From the NCBI GenBank assembly GCA_003278685.1, contig QCDS01000003.1, forward strand, positions 22,401 through 86,400: a stretch of 64,000 nt of DNA, in the 5' to 3' direction. This stretch comes from Prochlorococcus sp. AG-355-K03. Its GTDB lineage: Bacteria; Cyanobacteriota; Cyanobacteriia; PCC-6307; Cyanobiaceae. Position 1 is the first letter of the stretch. Every line of letters begins with the position of its first letter. The position numbers and the translations under genes are program-made. This document shows, piece after piece, positions 50,682 to 62,500 of this stretch. Under the pieces are notes generated by a model. The model saw only the letters and a list, made by a program, of their open reading frames with translations. It made no database searches and had not been told where the DNA came from.

Positions 50682-51410
50682 TTAAATGTTGTTCTTTATT
50701 GGATTGTTATCAGATCTCAATACACACTTATCAACTTCCCAATTAAAGTTTTCCCATACATAGTCTTTTAATTTGTAATCGCTTCCAGTAAAAACTCCTA
50801 ACTTAACATTTGTAGGGGAGGCCGAACAATACTGCCTACTTCCAGCTGATGCAAGATATTGTTGATGATATTGTTCAGCATAGAAATATGTATCAATAAT
50901 TTTTATTTCCGTTTCAATTAAACCAAGATTTTTTTTGTTTAATTCCGTTTGATATTGTTCTTTACTGGCTAATATGGTTTTTAAATTATTTTCATTTTTG
51001 TAAAATATTGCAGATCTATATTGAGTTCCTATATCATTGCCTTGCCTGTTTTTTTGCGTTGGGTCATGACATTCCCAAAACATTTTTAATAAATCACTTA
51101 TATTAATTTCCCTTTTATCCCATATAACTCTTACAACTTCTGAATGACCAGTTATGCCTGAACATACTTCATAGTAAGTTGGATTGCTTTTTTCACCACC
51201 AGCATAACCTACAGAAGTTGTGATAACTCCAGGAAGTTTCCAAAAACATTTTTCAGCTCCCCAGAAACATCCACAACCAAAAATTATTTCATCTTCATGG
51301 ATATTAGGATCTTTTTTAATATCTGTTTTTAATATTCTATGCAATGAATAAGAATCATTAGTTAAATTTGCCCCCTCATTATTCATGATGTTTTTTAGGA
51401 ATTTAAACAT
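50682..51410 (-). CDS. msrA: Peptide methionine sulfoxide reductase A
   Basis: IIFGCGCFWGAEKCFWKLPGV, YAGGEKSNPTYYEVCSGITGHSEVV. Confidence 0.95.
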   Translation of the reverse strand: MFKFLKNIMNNEGANLTNDSYSLHRILKTDIKKDPNIHEDEIIFGCGCFWGAEKCFWKLPGVITTSVGYAGGEKSNPTYYEVCSGITGHSEVVRVIWDKREINISDLLKMFWECHDPTQKNRQGNDIGTQYRSAIFYKNENNLKTILASKEQYQTELNKKNLGLIETEIKIIDTYFYAEQYHQQYLASAGSRQYCSASPTNVKLGVFTGSDYKLKDYVWENFNWEVDKCVLRSDNNPIKNNI

Positions 51411-51447
51411 ATTTAAATCTCTTTATTATAAGTAGAAAAATTTACTT

Positions 51448-53193
51448 TTAGCTCTTAACAACTCTGGTAGCTAGTTCTCTTTCCCAAAGTTGTTTATATA
51501 GCCCATTCTTTTTTACTAAATCCTTATGATTCCCTTCTTGAACTATTTTCCCTTTGTCCATTACTAAAACCCTATCACAAGTAGCTGCAACAGATAGTTG
51601 GTGACTAATCATTATGATTGTTTTATTACTTCTATCACTCATTTCCTTTATTATTCTTGATGCTGTTTTATTATCAACACTCGCTAAAGCGTCATCAAGA
51701 ACAACAATTGGAGATTTAACAAGCAGTGCTCTTCCTAGTGCAGTTCTTTGCCTTTGCCCACCACTTAATGTAATACCCCTTTCTCCAACAATAGTTTTAA
51801 ACTTTTCAGGAAAACTATTGATATCATCAATTAATCCAGCTTTTATTGCACTTTCTTTAACTAGAAATTTAGAAGCTTTAGGTTCTCCAAAACTTAGGTT
51901 TTCTGAGATTGTAGAAGTAAATAAGAATGCCTCTTGAGGCACAATTGAAATATTCTTTCTAAGATCACTTAATTTTATGGTTTTCACATCAACTTCATCT
52001 AAAAATAATTGTTTGTCTGGAATTTCAATAGTTCTTCCTAGAGACTTCGCTAGTGTGGTCTTCCCACAACCTACTGGGCCAACTATTGCAATAAGTTCAC
52101 CAGGATAAATTTTTAAATTGAGACCATTTAATGAATTAAATTTTGATCCTGGATACTTTATCGTTAAACTTTTTGCTTCTAACAATCCTTTAACCTTTCT
52201 TTTTAAAAATTTAGTATCTGCTCTATCTACAATAGTTGGATTGTTCTGAAATATTTCTTCCACACGATCTAAACTAACTTGACCGAGTTGAAAAGTATTT
52301 AAAGTAAAACCTAATAGCGCTGTAGGGAAGACAAGTCTTTCTACGTAAAGAATTAAAGCTACTAAACCACCTATTGAAATAAATCCACTCTCTAGTTGAA
52401 AAGTTCCTAAAGATAATAAAATCAATAATGAAATTGAAGAAATACCTTGTAACAATGGGAATAGGGTACTTGCTGTTCTTGCAAGTTTTATCGCTGAATT
52501 CCGATAGGCATCATTGTATATTTTAAATTCTTTTTTTTCAGCATTCTCTTGGGCATAAATTTTGATGGCGCTTATGCCAGAAAGATCTTCTTGTATAAGA
52601 TCACTAAGTTTTGATAATGATTCTTGTTGAGATTTTCTTTGATTAACCATTCTTCCACCGAATAGACTTACAATTCCAAGGATTAATGGAAATATCATTA
52701 AAGCTGATATTGTTAGTGGCTTATTTATCGAAAACATTGAAGGAATAGTAAATGAATAAGCTAAGATAATGTTGCACAAGCTTAAAACAGTAAATCCTAA
52801 GAGTCTTCTTATGTTTTCAACATCGCTTGTAGCTCTACTAATAATGTCTCCACTACCTTTTTTTTGAATCCATTCTGGATCTTGAATAAGTAAATGGTCG
52901 AAAAGTTTCTGACGAAGATTTACTTCTACTTTTCTACCTATGCCAAAAACTATCTGTCTTGAAAATAATCTTATTAAACCCATACAAGTTGCTAAAAATA
53001 TTAACCACAAAGATTTAGAAATAACAAAATCAGAAGAAAACCCATTTTGTAATTGGTCAATTATATTTTTTACCTCTAAGGGTATTACAACACTTAATAT
53101 GTTTACTACTAAGAGAGCAAAAGCTCCACATAAGAATTCTTTTTTGTAAGGTCTTAAGTATTTATATATAACTTCTATCTTTAAATTTTTCAT
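51448..53193 (-). CDS. ABC exporter, fused TM and ATPase (MsbA-like)
   Basis: Six-TM N-terminus; GPVGCGKTTLAKSLG; TLSGGQRQRTALGRALLVKSPIVVLDDALASVD. Confidence 0.92.
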   Translation of the reverse strand: MKNLKIEVIYKYLRPYKKEFLCGAFALLVVNILSVVIPLEVKNIIDQLQNGFSSDFVISKSLWLIFLATCMGLIRLFSRQIVFGIGRKVEVNLRQKLFDHLLIQDPEWIQKKGSGDIISRATSDVENIRRLLGFTVLSLCNIILAYSFTIPSMFSINKPLTISALMIFPLILGIVSLFGGRMVNQRKSQQESLSKLSDLIQEDLSGISAIKIYAQENAEKKEFKIYNDAYRNSAIKLARTASTLFPLLQGISSISLLILLSLGTFQLESGFISIGGLVALILYVERLVFPTALLGFTLNTFQLGQVSLDRVEEIFQNNPTIVDRADTKFLKRKVKGLLEAKSLTIKYPGSKFNSLNGLNLKIYPGELIAIVGPVGCGKTTLAKSLGRTIEIPDKQLFLDEVDVKTIKLSDLRKNISIVPQEAFLFTSTISENLSFGEPKASKFLVKESAIKAGLIDDINSFPEKFKTIVGERGITLSGGQRQRTALGRALLVKSPIVVLDDALASVDNKTASRIIKEMSDRSNKTIIMISHQLSVAATCDRVLVMDKGKIVQEGNHKDLVKKNGLYKQLWERELATRVVKS

Positions 53194-53270
53194 TTTATTT
53201 TGCCGATATGATTAAGATAATGTTTCATTTTTGAATATGTGAGCTAATTTTATAAATGATTCAGTATTTA

Positions 53271-53570
53271 TTTATGGGTAACGAGCAAACTCATCCATTA
53301 CGTGAAACAGACAAAAACATTATAGATTCCCTCATCACTAAAAAAACACCAGAAGATCTTGACTATATAAATTTAGCTAGATTAATAAATCGTTATAACA
53401 ATTTCCCAGGAGAAATTGAAATTAAAAACGATATTGAAAAAATTTTAAATTTTTGGATGATCACTCAAAAAGAACTTTTTTCAAAAACAAAAAATATTTG
53501 GTCAAAAAGCTTCAGACCTTCTAATACAAATAAAGATTTAGTTGGCTCAGGTTTTGATACCTCAAATTGA
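53271..53570 (+). CDS. DUF3288 family protein
   Basis: NEQTHPLRETDKNIIDSLI...LARLINRYNNFPGEIEIKNDIEKIL; start chosen at the second Met (MGNEQTHP). Confidence 0.7.
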   Translation, partial: FMGNEQTHPLRETDKNIIDSLITKKTPEDLDYINLARLINRYNNFPGEIEIKNDIEKILNFWMITQKELFSKTKNIWSKSFRPSNTNKDLVGSGFDTSN

Positions 53571-53603
53571 ATTTTATCTGCATAATTTTTCCTTCATAAA
53601 TAA

Positions 53604-54638
53604 ATGTCTTCTAATCTATCAAACGCTGAAATCCTAAATAATTTGTTGGAGAGAAGAGACCTTGATGAATTAACTTCTAGATCTTTAATGCAAAGATGGC
53701 TTAATGATGAAATTACAGATGTTGAAACTGGAGCTTTTTTGAGTGCTTTTAGAGCAAAAAGTTCTACAGGTGTCGAACTAAGTGCTATGGCTGAGGAACT
53801 TTTAAATGTTTGCGAATTGCCAGTAGCAAGACCAAATTTGTATTTAGTAGATACTTGTGGAACAGGGGGTGATGGAGCTAATACATTTAATATTTCGACT
53901 GCAGTTGCATTTGTAGCTGCATCTTGTGGGGCAAAAATTGCAAAACACGGAAATAAAAGTGCTAGTGGGAAAGTTGGCTCTGCTGATGTTTTGTTGAATC
54001 TTGGTTTGAATTTAAATTGTTCATTAGAAAAAGTAATCAAAGCAGTGAGTGAAATTGGGATAACTTTTTTGTTCGCACCTGTTTGGCATAAATCTTTAAT
54101 AAAACTTGCTCCATTAAGAAAGACTCTTGGAATAAGGACAGTATTTAATCAACTTGGACCATTGGTAAATCCTTTAAGACCCAATGCACAAGTTTTAGGT
54201 GTTGCTTCTGAGGATCTTTTAAAACCTATGGGAAGCGCGCTTTTAAAAATGGGTATGAATAGAGCAATAGTCGTTCATGGGTCTGGTGGCCTTGATGAGG
54301 CGTCGCTTCAAGGAGAAAATAAACTAGTATTTGTTGACAATGGTAAATTGCGGTTTTCAGAATTAAATATTTCAGATTTTAACCATGAAAATATATCTAA
54401 CGAAAAGCTTGTGGTTTCTGATCCTGAGTCTAACGAGGAAATATTAAAGTCTGTCTTAAATGGTTCTGGACAAAAATCTCATATTGATGTGGTTGCCTTG
54501 AACTCTGCTTTAGTGCTTTGGGCTGCAGGCATTGAGGATAATTTAAATGAAGGATTTAATAAAGCTTTATTTTCGATAAATCAAGGAGATCCTTGGAAAA
54601 AGTTTTTACTTTTAAAAAATTTTTTACATACAAATTAA
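53604..54638 (+). CDS. trpD: Anthranilate phosphoribosyltransferase
   Basis: [49 protein letters not shown]. Confidence 0.97.
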   Translation: MSSNLSNAEILNNLLERRDLDELTSRSLMQRWLNDEITDVETGAFLSAFRAKSSTGVELSAMAEELLNVCELPVARPNLYLVDTCGTGGDGANTFNISTAVAFVAASCGAKIAKHGNKSASGKVGSADVLLNLGLNLNCSLEKVIKAVSEIGITFLFAPVWHKSLIKLAPLRKTLGIRTVFNQLGPLVNPLRPNAQVLGVASEDLLKPMGSALLKMGMNRAIVVHGSGGLDEASLQGENKLVFVDNGKLRFSELNISDFNHENISNEKLVVSDPESNEEILKSVLNGSGQKSHIDVVALNSALVLWAAGIEDNLNEGFNKALFSINQGDPWKKFLLLKNFLHTN

Positions 54639-54645
54639 TTACAAA

Positions 54646-55788
54646 TTGATGATTAATCCATATAAGAAAAACGCGAAATTAGTATTAAGTAATGGAATTG
54701 TATTCCCAGGATTCTTTTTTGGTGCTTCTGGTACAGCCATGGGTGAAATAGTTTTTAATACGGGTATGACTGGATATCAGGAAGTTATTACTGATCCAAG
54801 TTATTTTGGACAAATATTAACATTCACTTATCCAGAAATTGGAAATACTGGTATCAATTTCGAAGATTCAGAATCTAATATTAATGTTAAAGGAATAATT
54901 GTTAGAAATTTTTCATCTAATAGCAGTAATTGGAGATCTAAAAAGAATTTTAATCAGTGGTTAGTTGAGAAAAATATCATAGGTCTATATGGAATTGATA
55001 CAAGGGCTCTTGTTAAAATTTTAAGATCTAGTGGTGCTATGAATGGAGTTATTACCAACCTAGATACAAGTGATGAAAGTTGTTTAAAAATAATTCAGGA
55101 TACGCCAAAGATGGAGGGATTAAACTTATCAAAAGTTGTTTCAACAAAGCAACAATATTTATGGCAAAGTCATACGCACACAATTTTTGATTTAAGAAAA
55201 AGATATGATGAATCTTCTAAAAAGTTAAAAATAGTAGCAATTGATTTTGGAATTAAAAATTCAATTCTAAATAGACTCGTATCCCATGGTTGTGAAGTTT
55301 TGGTTTTACCCTCTCGATCTTCTCTAAAAGATGTTCTTTCTAACAAGCCTGATGGTATATTTTTCTCAAATGGTCCAGGCGATCCTTCTTCTGTTTCTGA
55401 AGGTATAGTTTTAGCAAAATCACTAATTGAATATGGTGAAATACCTATGTTTGGTATTTGCCTTGGTCACCAAATATTTGGATTGGCATTAGGAGGTTCA
55501 ACTTATAAATTACCCTTTGGACATCGTGGTTTAAATCATCCTTGTGGTGAAAATAATAAAATTGAGATAACTAGCCAAAATCATGGTTTTGCTATTGATC
55601 CCAATTCTCTCTCAAAGGACATAGTTAGAATAACCCACTATAACCTTAATGATAATACTGTGGCTGGCCTAGAGGTTAATAATAAGCCTATATTTAGTGT
55701 GCAATATCATCCAGAAGCAGGGCCTGGCCCACATGATTCAGATTATTTATTTAAAAAATTTGTTTCTCTAATGTTAGAAAGATGTTGA
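54646..55788 (+). CDS. carA: Carbamoyl-phosphate synthase small subunit
   Basis: GEIVFNTGMTGYQEVITDPSYFGQI, MFGICLGHQIFGLALGG. Confidence 0.97.
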   Translation: MMINPYKKNAKLVLSNGIVFPGFFFGASGTAMGEIVFNTGMTGYQEVITDPSYFGQILTFTYPEIGNTGINFEDSESNINVKGIIVRNFSSNSSNWRSKKNFNQWLVEKNIIGLYGIDTRALVKILRSSGAMNGVITNLDTSDESCLKIIQDTPKMEGLNLSKVVSTKQQYLWQSHTHTIFDLRKRYDESSKKLKIVAIDFGIKNSILNRLVSHGCEVLVLPSRSSLKDVLSNKPDGIFFSNGPGDPSSVSEGIVLAKSLIEYGEIPMFGICLGHQIFGLALGGSTYKLPFGHRGLNHPCGENNKIEITSQNHGFAIDPNSLSKDIVRITHYNLNDNTVAGLEVNNKPIFSVQYHPEAGPGPHDSDYLFKKFVSLMLERC

Positions 55789-55849
55789 CATATTGTTTTC
55801 TTTTGATTTGATAATTACATTTGATATATTAATTTTTTGGAGGTATTAG

Positions 55850-56215
55850 ATCATAGAAGATTTCCAGAAGTTAACCGTTTCTTTAAGAGGAAACCTTGAG
55901 GTTACAGCGAACATTATGGTTTTTACTTTTAAAGGCCAACTTGATGCTTTCTCAGAAAAACAATTTAAGACTTTTGTTACTAATAATCTAAAAAATGGCC
56001 TTCCATTTATTATTGATCTTACAAAAATTGATTTTTTAGATTCCTCGGGTCTTGGAGCACTTGTTCAAACTGCAAAAGAATGCAAAAAATCGAAACTTGG
56101 GTTCTCTATCGTTGGCAATTCGAGAGTTGCCCAAACAATTAAACTTGTACGTCTAGGGGATTTTCTTAACCTGAAGTCAAACCTTGAGGATGCATTAAAT
56201 TATTTAAAGAATTGA
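55850..56215 (+). CDS. STAS-domain anti-sigma factor antagonist; track start 55916 extended to a non-canonical ATC (55850) or ATA (55853) codon
   Basis: STAS core MVFTFKGQLDAFSEKQFKTFV...IDLTKIDFLDSSGLGALVQTAKE; upstream in-frame codons encode IIEDFQKLTVSLRGNLEVTANI, homologous-looking; GGAGG at 55839-55843. Confidence 0.7.
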   Translation: MIEDFQKLTVSLRGNLEVTANIMVFTFKGQLDAFSEKQFKTFVTNNLKNGLPFIIDLTKIDFLDSSGLGALVQTAKECKKSKLGFSIVGNSRVAQTIKLVRLGDFLNLKSNLEDALNYLKN

Positions 56216-56610
56216 ATTATTGGATTCAAAACTTGGTTCCATATGGATCTCCCGAAGATATAGGTGTTATCCAACTTGCTTGGCTTGGAGATTCAGTATG
56301 GGAGCTCCACCAAAGACTAAGGCACGTTCATTTCCCTTTAAAATCTAAAGACCTCCATTTATCTGTAGTAAATGAAGTAAAAGCAAAATCTCAGTCAAAA
56401 TCATTAAGTCAAATTGAACATTTATTAAATTCAAATGAAATGGATCTAATTAGGCGTGCTAGAAATAAAACAAAGAGATATCCAAAATCTTCAGACCCCA
56501 CCATATACTCTAGAGCAACTGGTTTTGAAACTCTTATTGGCTGGCTATTTTTAAAAGATCCTCAAAGATTATCAACACTTTTTGAATATTTAGAATTAAA
56601 GATGAATTGA
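56212..56610 (+). CDS. mrnC: Mini-ribonuclease III-like protein (TTG start overlapping STAS stop)
   Basis: DIGVIQLAWLGDSVWELHQRLRHV, ARNKTKRYPKSSDPTIYSRATGFETLIGWLFL. Confidence 0.85.
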   Translation: MNYWIQNLVPYGSPEDIGVIQLAWLGDSVWELHQRLRHVHFPLKSKDLHLSVVNEVKAKSQSKSLSQIEHLLNSNEMDLIRRARNKTKRYPKSSDPTIYSRATGFETLIGWLFLKDPQRLSTLFEYLELKMN

Positions 56611-56614
56611 ATCT

Positions 56615-57619
56615 ATGAAAAACTCCTCAAATAAATTCCGCGGAAAAAATAAGAATGAGTACAAAAGAAATCCAGATTTTGGTTATTATTCAAAAAATAC
56701 AAATCGTTCAGAAAAAAATGATAAATTTTTGAACAATTCCTCTAAAAATAAGAAAGTTGAAAATTTAAAAAAAAATAATGAAAATAATACTTTTTCATCT
56801 TTAAAAAGAAGAAATCCAAGATATAAATTTAATTCAGAAATTCCTACTAAAAATTCTGATATGCATCAAGAGTTTCCTAAAAAGAGAAATTTTGATGATT
56901 GGATATGGGGTAAACATTCGGTTTACGAGGCTCTTAGTATTGATAGAGCGATTAATAGGATTTGGTGTACTTCGGAAATTTTTTCTTCTGACAAATTCTA
57001 TATTTTTCTTAAGGATCTTAAATCAAAAGGAGTTCTTATTGAAGAAGTCTCTTGGAACAGGCTTTCGCAATTGACATATGGTGCTTCACATCAAGGTATT
57101 GCATTGCAGTTAGCCTGCTCTAAAACAATATCCCTAGAAAAATTAATCGATTTTTCTAAAAATAATTGTCCAAATCCTATATTAGTCGCATTAGACGGTA
57201 TAACTGATCCTCATAATGTTGGCGCGATAATAAGATCAGCGGAAGCATTTGATTGCAAAGGTGTAATTATTCCTCAGAGAAGGTCTGCAGGATTGACTGG
57301 GACAGTCGCTAAGGTAGCTGCAGGAGCCTTAGAACACCTTCATGTTAGTAGAGTCGTTAACTTAAATAGAGCACTTGAGGAACTTAAGAGAAGTGGTTTT
57401 CTTGTTGTTGGCTTATCTGGAGATGGTCAAATGTCTATCTCAAATTTTCAAGAAAAAGCACCATTGGTTGTTGTAGTTGGCTCTGAAGATAAAGGTATTT
57501 CTTTGCTTACTCAAAAAAAATGCGATTTTATATTAAGTATTTCTCTTAAAGGTAAGACTTCAAGTTTAAATGCTTCTGTGGCGGCCGCTATATCTCTATT
57601 TCAATTGACAGGGAAATAA
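56615..57619 (+). CDS. rlmB: 23S rRNA 2'-O-methyltransferase, SpoU/TrmH family
   Basis: WIWGKHSVYEAL, VALDGITDPHNVGAIIRSAEAFDCKGVIIPQRRSAG, LNASVAAAISLFQL; Lys/Asn-rich N-terminal tail. Confidence 0.9.
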   Translation: MKNSSNKFRGKNKNEYKRNPDFGYYSKNTNRSEKNDKFLNNSSKNKKVENLKKNNENNTFSSLKRRNPRYKFNSEIPTKNSDMHQEFPKKRNFDDWIWGKHSVYEALSIDRAINRIWCTSEIFSSDKFYIFLKDLKSKGVLIEEVSWNRLSQLTYGASHQGIALQLACSKTISLEKLIDFSKNNCPNPILVALDGITDPHNVGAIIRSAEAFDCKGVIIPQRRSAGLTGTVAKVAAGALEHLHVSRVVNLNRALEELKRSGFLVVGLSGDGQMSISNFQEKAPLVVVVGSEDKGISLLTQKKCDFILSISLKGKTSSLNASVAAAISLFQLTGK

Positions 57620-57764
57620 TTTTATTGTTTAAAATCAATGTTTTTAAAGACCATTAAAATGTTGTTGTTTCAATACATTTATATGATTAATAAAAATTTA
57701 TTGAATTTTCACTACATAAATGTATAGAATTTAACAAGAATTATGGTCTAACAGGCCAATAAAA

Positions 57765-57980
57765 TTGATTAGAAACTTTGGAAACAAACTTGGTTTAGCC
57801 TGGTGGGCTAAGATTGAGACAGATCAACCTAGTAGTACCTACTGGTTCGGCCCATTTATTACGAAACGTAGTCTAAAAGAAAATATGTCTTCTTTTATTA
57901 AAGATCTTTCTGATGAAGGGTCTAAAAACATTAAACACAGTTTAGTACGTTGCAAAAAAGAAGAACCTTTAACTGTTTGA
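57765..57980 (+). CDS. DUF1816-like small protein
   Basis: GLAWWAKIETDQPSSTYWFGPFITKRSLKENMSSFIKDLSDEG. Confidence 0.65.
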   Translation: MIRNFGNKLGLAWWAKIETDQPSSTYWFGPFITKRSLKENMSSFIKDLSDEGSKNIKHSLVRCKKEEPLTV

Positions 57981-58010
57981 TAGCTTTGATTTTAAGGAAT
58001 AAATTAGAAA

Positions 58011-59459
58011 ATGGATTTTAATTCTTTAAGAAAAGAAATTAGTAGCAATAATTCTTCTGTTAAGGAATTAATTAATGATATTTTTGCCAAAATCGATCAT
58101 AAAGATCCTGAAATTAACTCATATATTTGTACTACAAAAGATAATGCTATCGCGCAAGCAGAGAACATTGATAAATTAATTCAAAATAAAGAAGACCTTC
58201 CTCCTCTCGCGGGGATGCCAATAGCAATTAAGGATAATATTTGTACTAAAGGAGTTGCAACAACTTGTGCAAGTAAAATGCTCAAAACCTTTGTTGCGCC
58301 TTATGAATCCACCGCTTCTAGTAAATTGTGGTCTTCAGGGGGAATTTGTTTAGGAAAAACTAATTTAGACGAATTTGCAATGGGTAGTTCCACGGAAACT
58401 TCTTTATTTGGTGTCACTTCAAATCCTTGGGATATTAATAGAGTGCCAGGAGGCAGTTCAGGCGGTAGTGCGGCTTCAGTTGCCGCTGGATTTTGTGCAG
58501 CGGCTATTGGTTCTGATACAGGAGGATCAATAAGGCAACCAGCTTCTTTTTGTGGCGTGGTAGGTCTTAAACCTACTTATGGCAGAGTTAGCAGATGGGG
58601 GCTTGTAGCATTTGCTAGCTCTCTTGATCAAATTGGCCCAATTACAAATACTGTCTCTGATGCGGCTGAAATTCTTTATTCAATTTCTGGTAAAGACCCC
58701 TTTGACTCAACATGTCTCGATAAGCCAGTACCAAATTATTTGACTGACTTAAATAAATCTATAAAGGGTTTAAAAATTGGAATTATTAAAGAATGTTTTG
58801 AACATCCTGGGCTTAATCCAGAAGTTAAGGAATCTGTTCTTTTTGGAGTTGATAGATTCCAAACTTTAGGGGCTGAAATTATCGAAGTTGAATGTCCTAG
58901 ATTTAATGATGGAATAGCGACATATTATGTCATTGCACCATCTGAAGCCTCAGCAAATTTAGCTAGATATGATGGAGTTAAATTTGGCTACAGATCGAAT
59001 GAAGGTTCAAACCTTATTGATATGACCTCAAAAAGTAGAGCTCAAGGATTTGGAGATGAAGTGCAAAGAAGAATTTTGATAGGAACTTATGCTTTGTCAG
59101 CTGGATATAGTGACGCCTATTATAAAAAGGCACAAAAGGTTAGGACCCTTATAAGAAATGACTTTAATAATGCTTTTAAGAAAGTAGATCTTTTATTAAC
59201 ACCAACTTGTCCAACAACCGCTTTTTTGAAGGGTGATTTCGTCAATGATCCACTTTCGATGTATTTGTCTGATCTATTAACTGTGCCTGTTAATTTAGCC
59301 GGACTCCCAGCAATCAGTATTCCTTGTGGTTTTGATACTAAAGGATTACCTATAGGAATGCAGTTAATAGGAAATGTATTAGAAGAAGATAGATTATTGA
59401 ATGCCGCAAATATTTTTGAAATAGATGCTCAGGTAATTAAGAACAGACCTTTATTTTAA
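58011..59459 (+). CDS. gatA: Asp-tRNA(Asn)/Glu-tRNA(Gln) amidotransferase subunit A
   Basis: [64 protein letters not shown]. Confidence 0.98.
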   Translation: MDFNSLRKEISSNNSSVKELINDIFAKIDHKDPEINSYICTTKDNAIAQAENIDKLIQNKEDLPPLAGMPIAIKDNICTKGVATTCASKMLKTFVAPYESTASSKLWSSGGICLGKTNLDEFAMGSSTETSLFGVTSNPWDINRVPGGSSGGSAASVAAGFCAAAIGSDTGGSIRQPASFCGVVGLKPTYGRVSRWGLVAFASSLDQIGPITNTVSDAAEILYSISGKDPFDSTCLDKPVPNYLTDLNKSIKGLKIGIIKECFEHPGLNPEVKESVLFGVDRFQTLGAEIIEVECPRFNDGIATYYVIAPSEASANLARYDGVKFGYRSNEGSNLIDMTSKSRAQGFGDEVQRRILIGTYALSAGYSDAYYKKAQKVRTLIRNDFNNAFKKVDLLLTPTCPTTAFLKGDFVNDPLSMYLSDLLTVPVNLAGLPAISIPCGFDTKGLPIGMQLIGNVLEEDRLLNAANIFEIDAQVIKNRPLF

Positions 59460-59537
59460 ATTAGTATTAATAATTAATTTGTAATCACAAAGTATAGATC
59501 TTTTAGAAATTTTCTCTATCTTGTATATATAAATTAT

Positions 59538-62500
59538 TTGAATATGGGTTTCGTTCCTCTTCATAATCATAGTGACTACAGCTTACTTGATGGAGCCAGT
59601 CAAATTTCAAAAATTGTAGATAGAGCTTCTGATCTTGGAATGGAATCTATAGCTCTTACAGATCATGGAGTTATGTATGGTGTTCTTGATTTGGTCAAGA
59701 AGTGTAAAGAGAAAAGCATAAAGCCAATTATTGGTAATGAAATGTACGTGATTAATGGTTCTATTGATGATCCTCAACCAAAAAAGGAAAAAAGATATCA
59801 TTTGGTGGTATTAGCAAAAAATTATACTGGTTATAAGAATTTAGTTAAGTTAACAACAATTAGTCACCTAAATGGGATGAGAGGTCGAGGCATTTTTTCA
59901 AGACCATGTATTGATAAATCTCTTTTAAGCAAATACAGTGATGGCCTAATAGTTTCTACAGCTTGTCTTGGAGGAGAGATACCTCAAGCTATACTAAAAG
60001 GTAGATTAGACGTGGCAGAGGAAATAGCGCTTTGGTATAAAAAATTATTTGATGATGATTTTTATCTCGAAATACAAGATCACGGCTCTATCGAAGATAG
60101 AATTGTAAATGTTGAATTAATAAAAATTGGGAAGAAGCACCAAATAAAAGTCATCGCTACAAATGACGCACACTACCTATCAAACATGGATGTTGAAGCA
60201 CATGATGCATTACTTTGTGTATTAACAGGAAAACTAATAAGTGATGAAAAAAGATTGAGATATACCGGTACAGAATATATCAAAAGTGAAAATGAAATGC
60301 TTGAACTTTTTAAAGATCATATTGATGATGAATCAATTAATGAAGCAGTAAACAATACAGTAGAAATTTCTCAAAAAGTTGAAGTATTTGACTTATTTGG
60401 TAATTATAGAATGCCAAAATTCCCTCTGAAAGAAAATACAGATTCATTTTCTTTTCTATCACAATTATCTAATAAAGGTCTTTTAAAAAGACTTAAAAAA
60501 AATGATCTATCAGAAGTTAATGAGCACTATAAAAAAAGACTATCTTCCGAATTAAAAATTATTAAAGATATGGGTTTCCCTGATTATTTTTTGGTTGTTT
60601 GGGACTACATCAAGTTTGCTAGAGATAATTCTATCCCTGTAGGACCAGGTAGAGGTTCTGCAGCAGGCTCACTAGTAGCTTATGCTCTTCAAATCACAAA
60701 TATAGATCCTGTTGAGCATGGTTTGTTGTTTGAGAGATTTTTAAATCCAGCAAGAATGTCTATGCCAGATATTGACACTGACTTTTGTATTGATAGAAGA
60801 AATGAAGTTATTGATTATGTTACTGATCGTTATGGAGAGGATAAAGTTGCGCAAATAATTACTTTCAACAAAATGACCTCTAAGGCGGTTTTAAAAGATG
60901 TCGCGAGGGTTCTAGATATACCATATGGAGAGGCAGATAAATTGGCTAAGTTAATACCTGTTGTAAGAGGTAAACCTTATAAACTAAATCAAATGATTGA
61001 TAAGGATTCTCCTAGCCAAGAGTTTAGAGACAAATATATTAATGATAGTAAGGTGAAAAAATGGGTAGATTTGGCTTTGAGAATTGAAGGAACTAATAAA
61101 ACATATGGAGTTCATGCTGCTGGAGTTGTTATCGCATCAGATCCTCTAGACGAACTTGTACCTCTTCAAAGGAATAATGAAGGACAAATAATAACTCAAT
61201 ATTCAATGGATGATATCGAATCACTTGGATTATTGAAAATGGATTTCTTGGGTCTTAAAAATCTTACGATGATTGAAAAGACAGTTTCTCTTATTAATGA
61301 ATCTACTGGAAAGAAAATAAATATCGATGAGTTACCTCAAAATGATGGCAAAACCTTTGATCTTATTGGGAGAGGAGATCTTGAAGGTATTTTTCAACTT
61401 GAATCTTCTGGTATGAAACAGGTAGTTAAAGATTTTAAACCTAACTCTTTAGAAGATATTTCGTCCATACTTGCTCTTTATAGACCAGGGCCTCTTGATG
61501 CAGGCCTTATACCTAAATTCATTAATAGAAAAAATGGGAACGAAAAGGTTGATTTCCCTCATCCTTTTATTAAGTCAATTCTCACTGAAACCTATGGAAT
61601 TATGGTTTACCAAGAACAAATCATGAAAATCGCCCAAGACTTAGCCGGTTATTCTCTGGGTGATGCAGATTTACTTCGAAGAGCAATGGGGAAAAAGAAA
61701 GTTTCTGAAATGGTAAAGCATAGGAATATTTTTGTAGACGGTTCTATGAAGAAAGGTGTAAACGAAAAATTAGCAAATGATCTTTTTGATCAAATGGTTT
61801 TATTCGCAGAATATTGTTTTAACAAAAGTCATTCAACTGCTTATGGTGCTGTAACTTATCAAACTGCATTTTTAAAAGCTCATTTTCCTGTTGCATATAT
61901 GGCAGCCCTTTTAAGCGTTAATTCAGGCTCTAGCGACAAGATGCAAAGATATATTTCTAATTGTTATTCCATGGGAATAGAAGTTATTTCACCGAGTATT
62001 AATTTTTCTGGGGTTGATTTCACTATTAAGAATAATCAAATTTTGTTTGGGTTATCTGCAATTAAGAATTTAGGAGATTCTGCAATAAGAAATATAATTG
62101 AAAACCGAAATAGTTTTGGAACCTTTAAGTCATTATCAGATTTATGCGACCGTTTGCCCTCTAATGTTCTTAACAAAAGAAGTCTTGAATCTTTAATTCA
62201 TTGTGGAGCATTAGATGAGTTTTCAAATGATAATAATAGAGCTCAGTTATTGTCAGATCTCGAACATGTTATTGATTGGGCCTCCTCAAAAAATCGTGAT
62301 AGATTATCAGGTCAAGGAAATCTATTTGACTCTAAAGAAGAATTTTTTAATGTTGCTTTTTCCGATTCACAATTAGCTAAGGTTGATGATTATTCGCTTA
62401 TTGAAAAGTTAAAGTTAGAAAAGCAGCTATTAGGCTTTTATTTATCTGATCATCCTCTAAAGCATTTAACTAAGCCAGCAAAACTTATATCACCTATAAG

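Noticed and set aside
53594-54040. Minus-strand 148-aa ORF
   Set aside because: Antisense to trpD; shadow ORF
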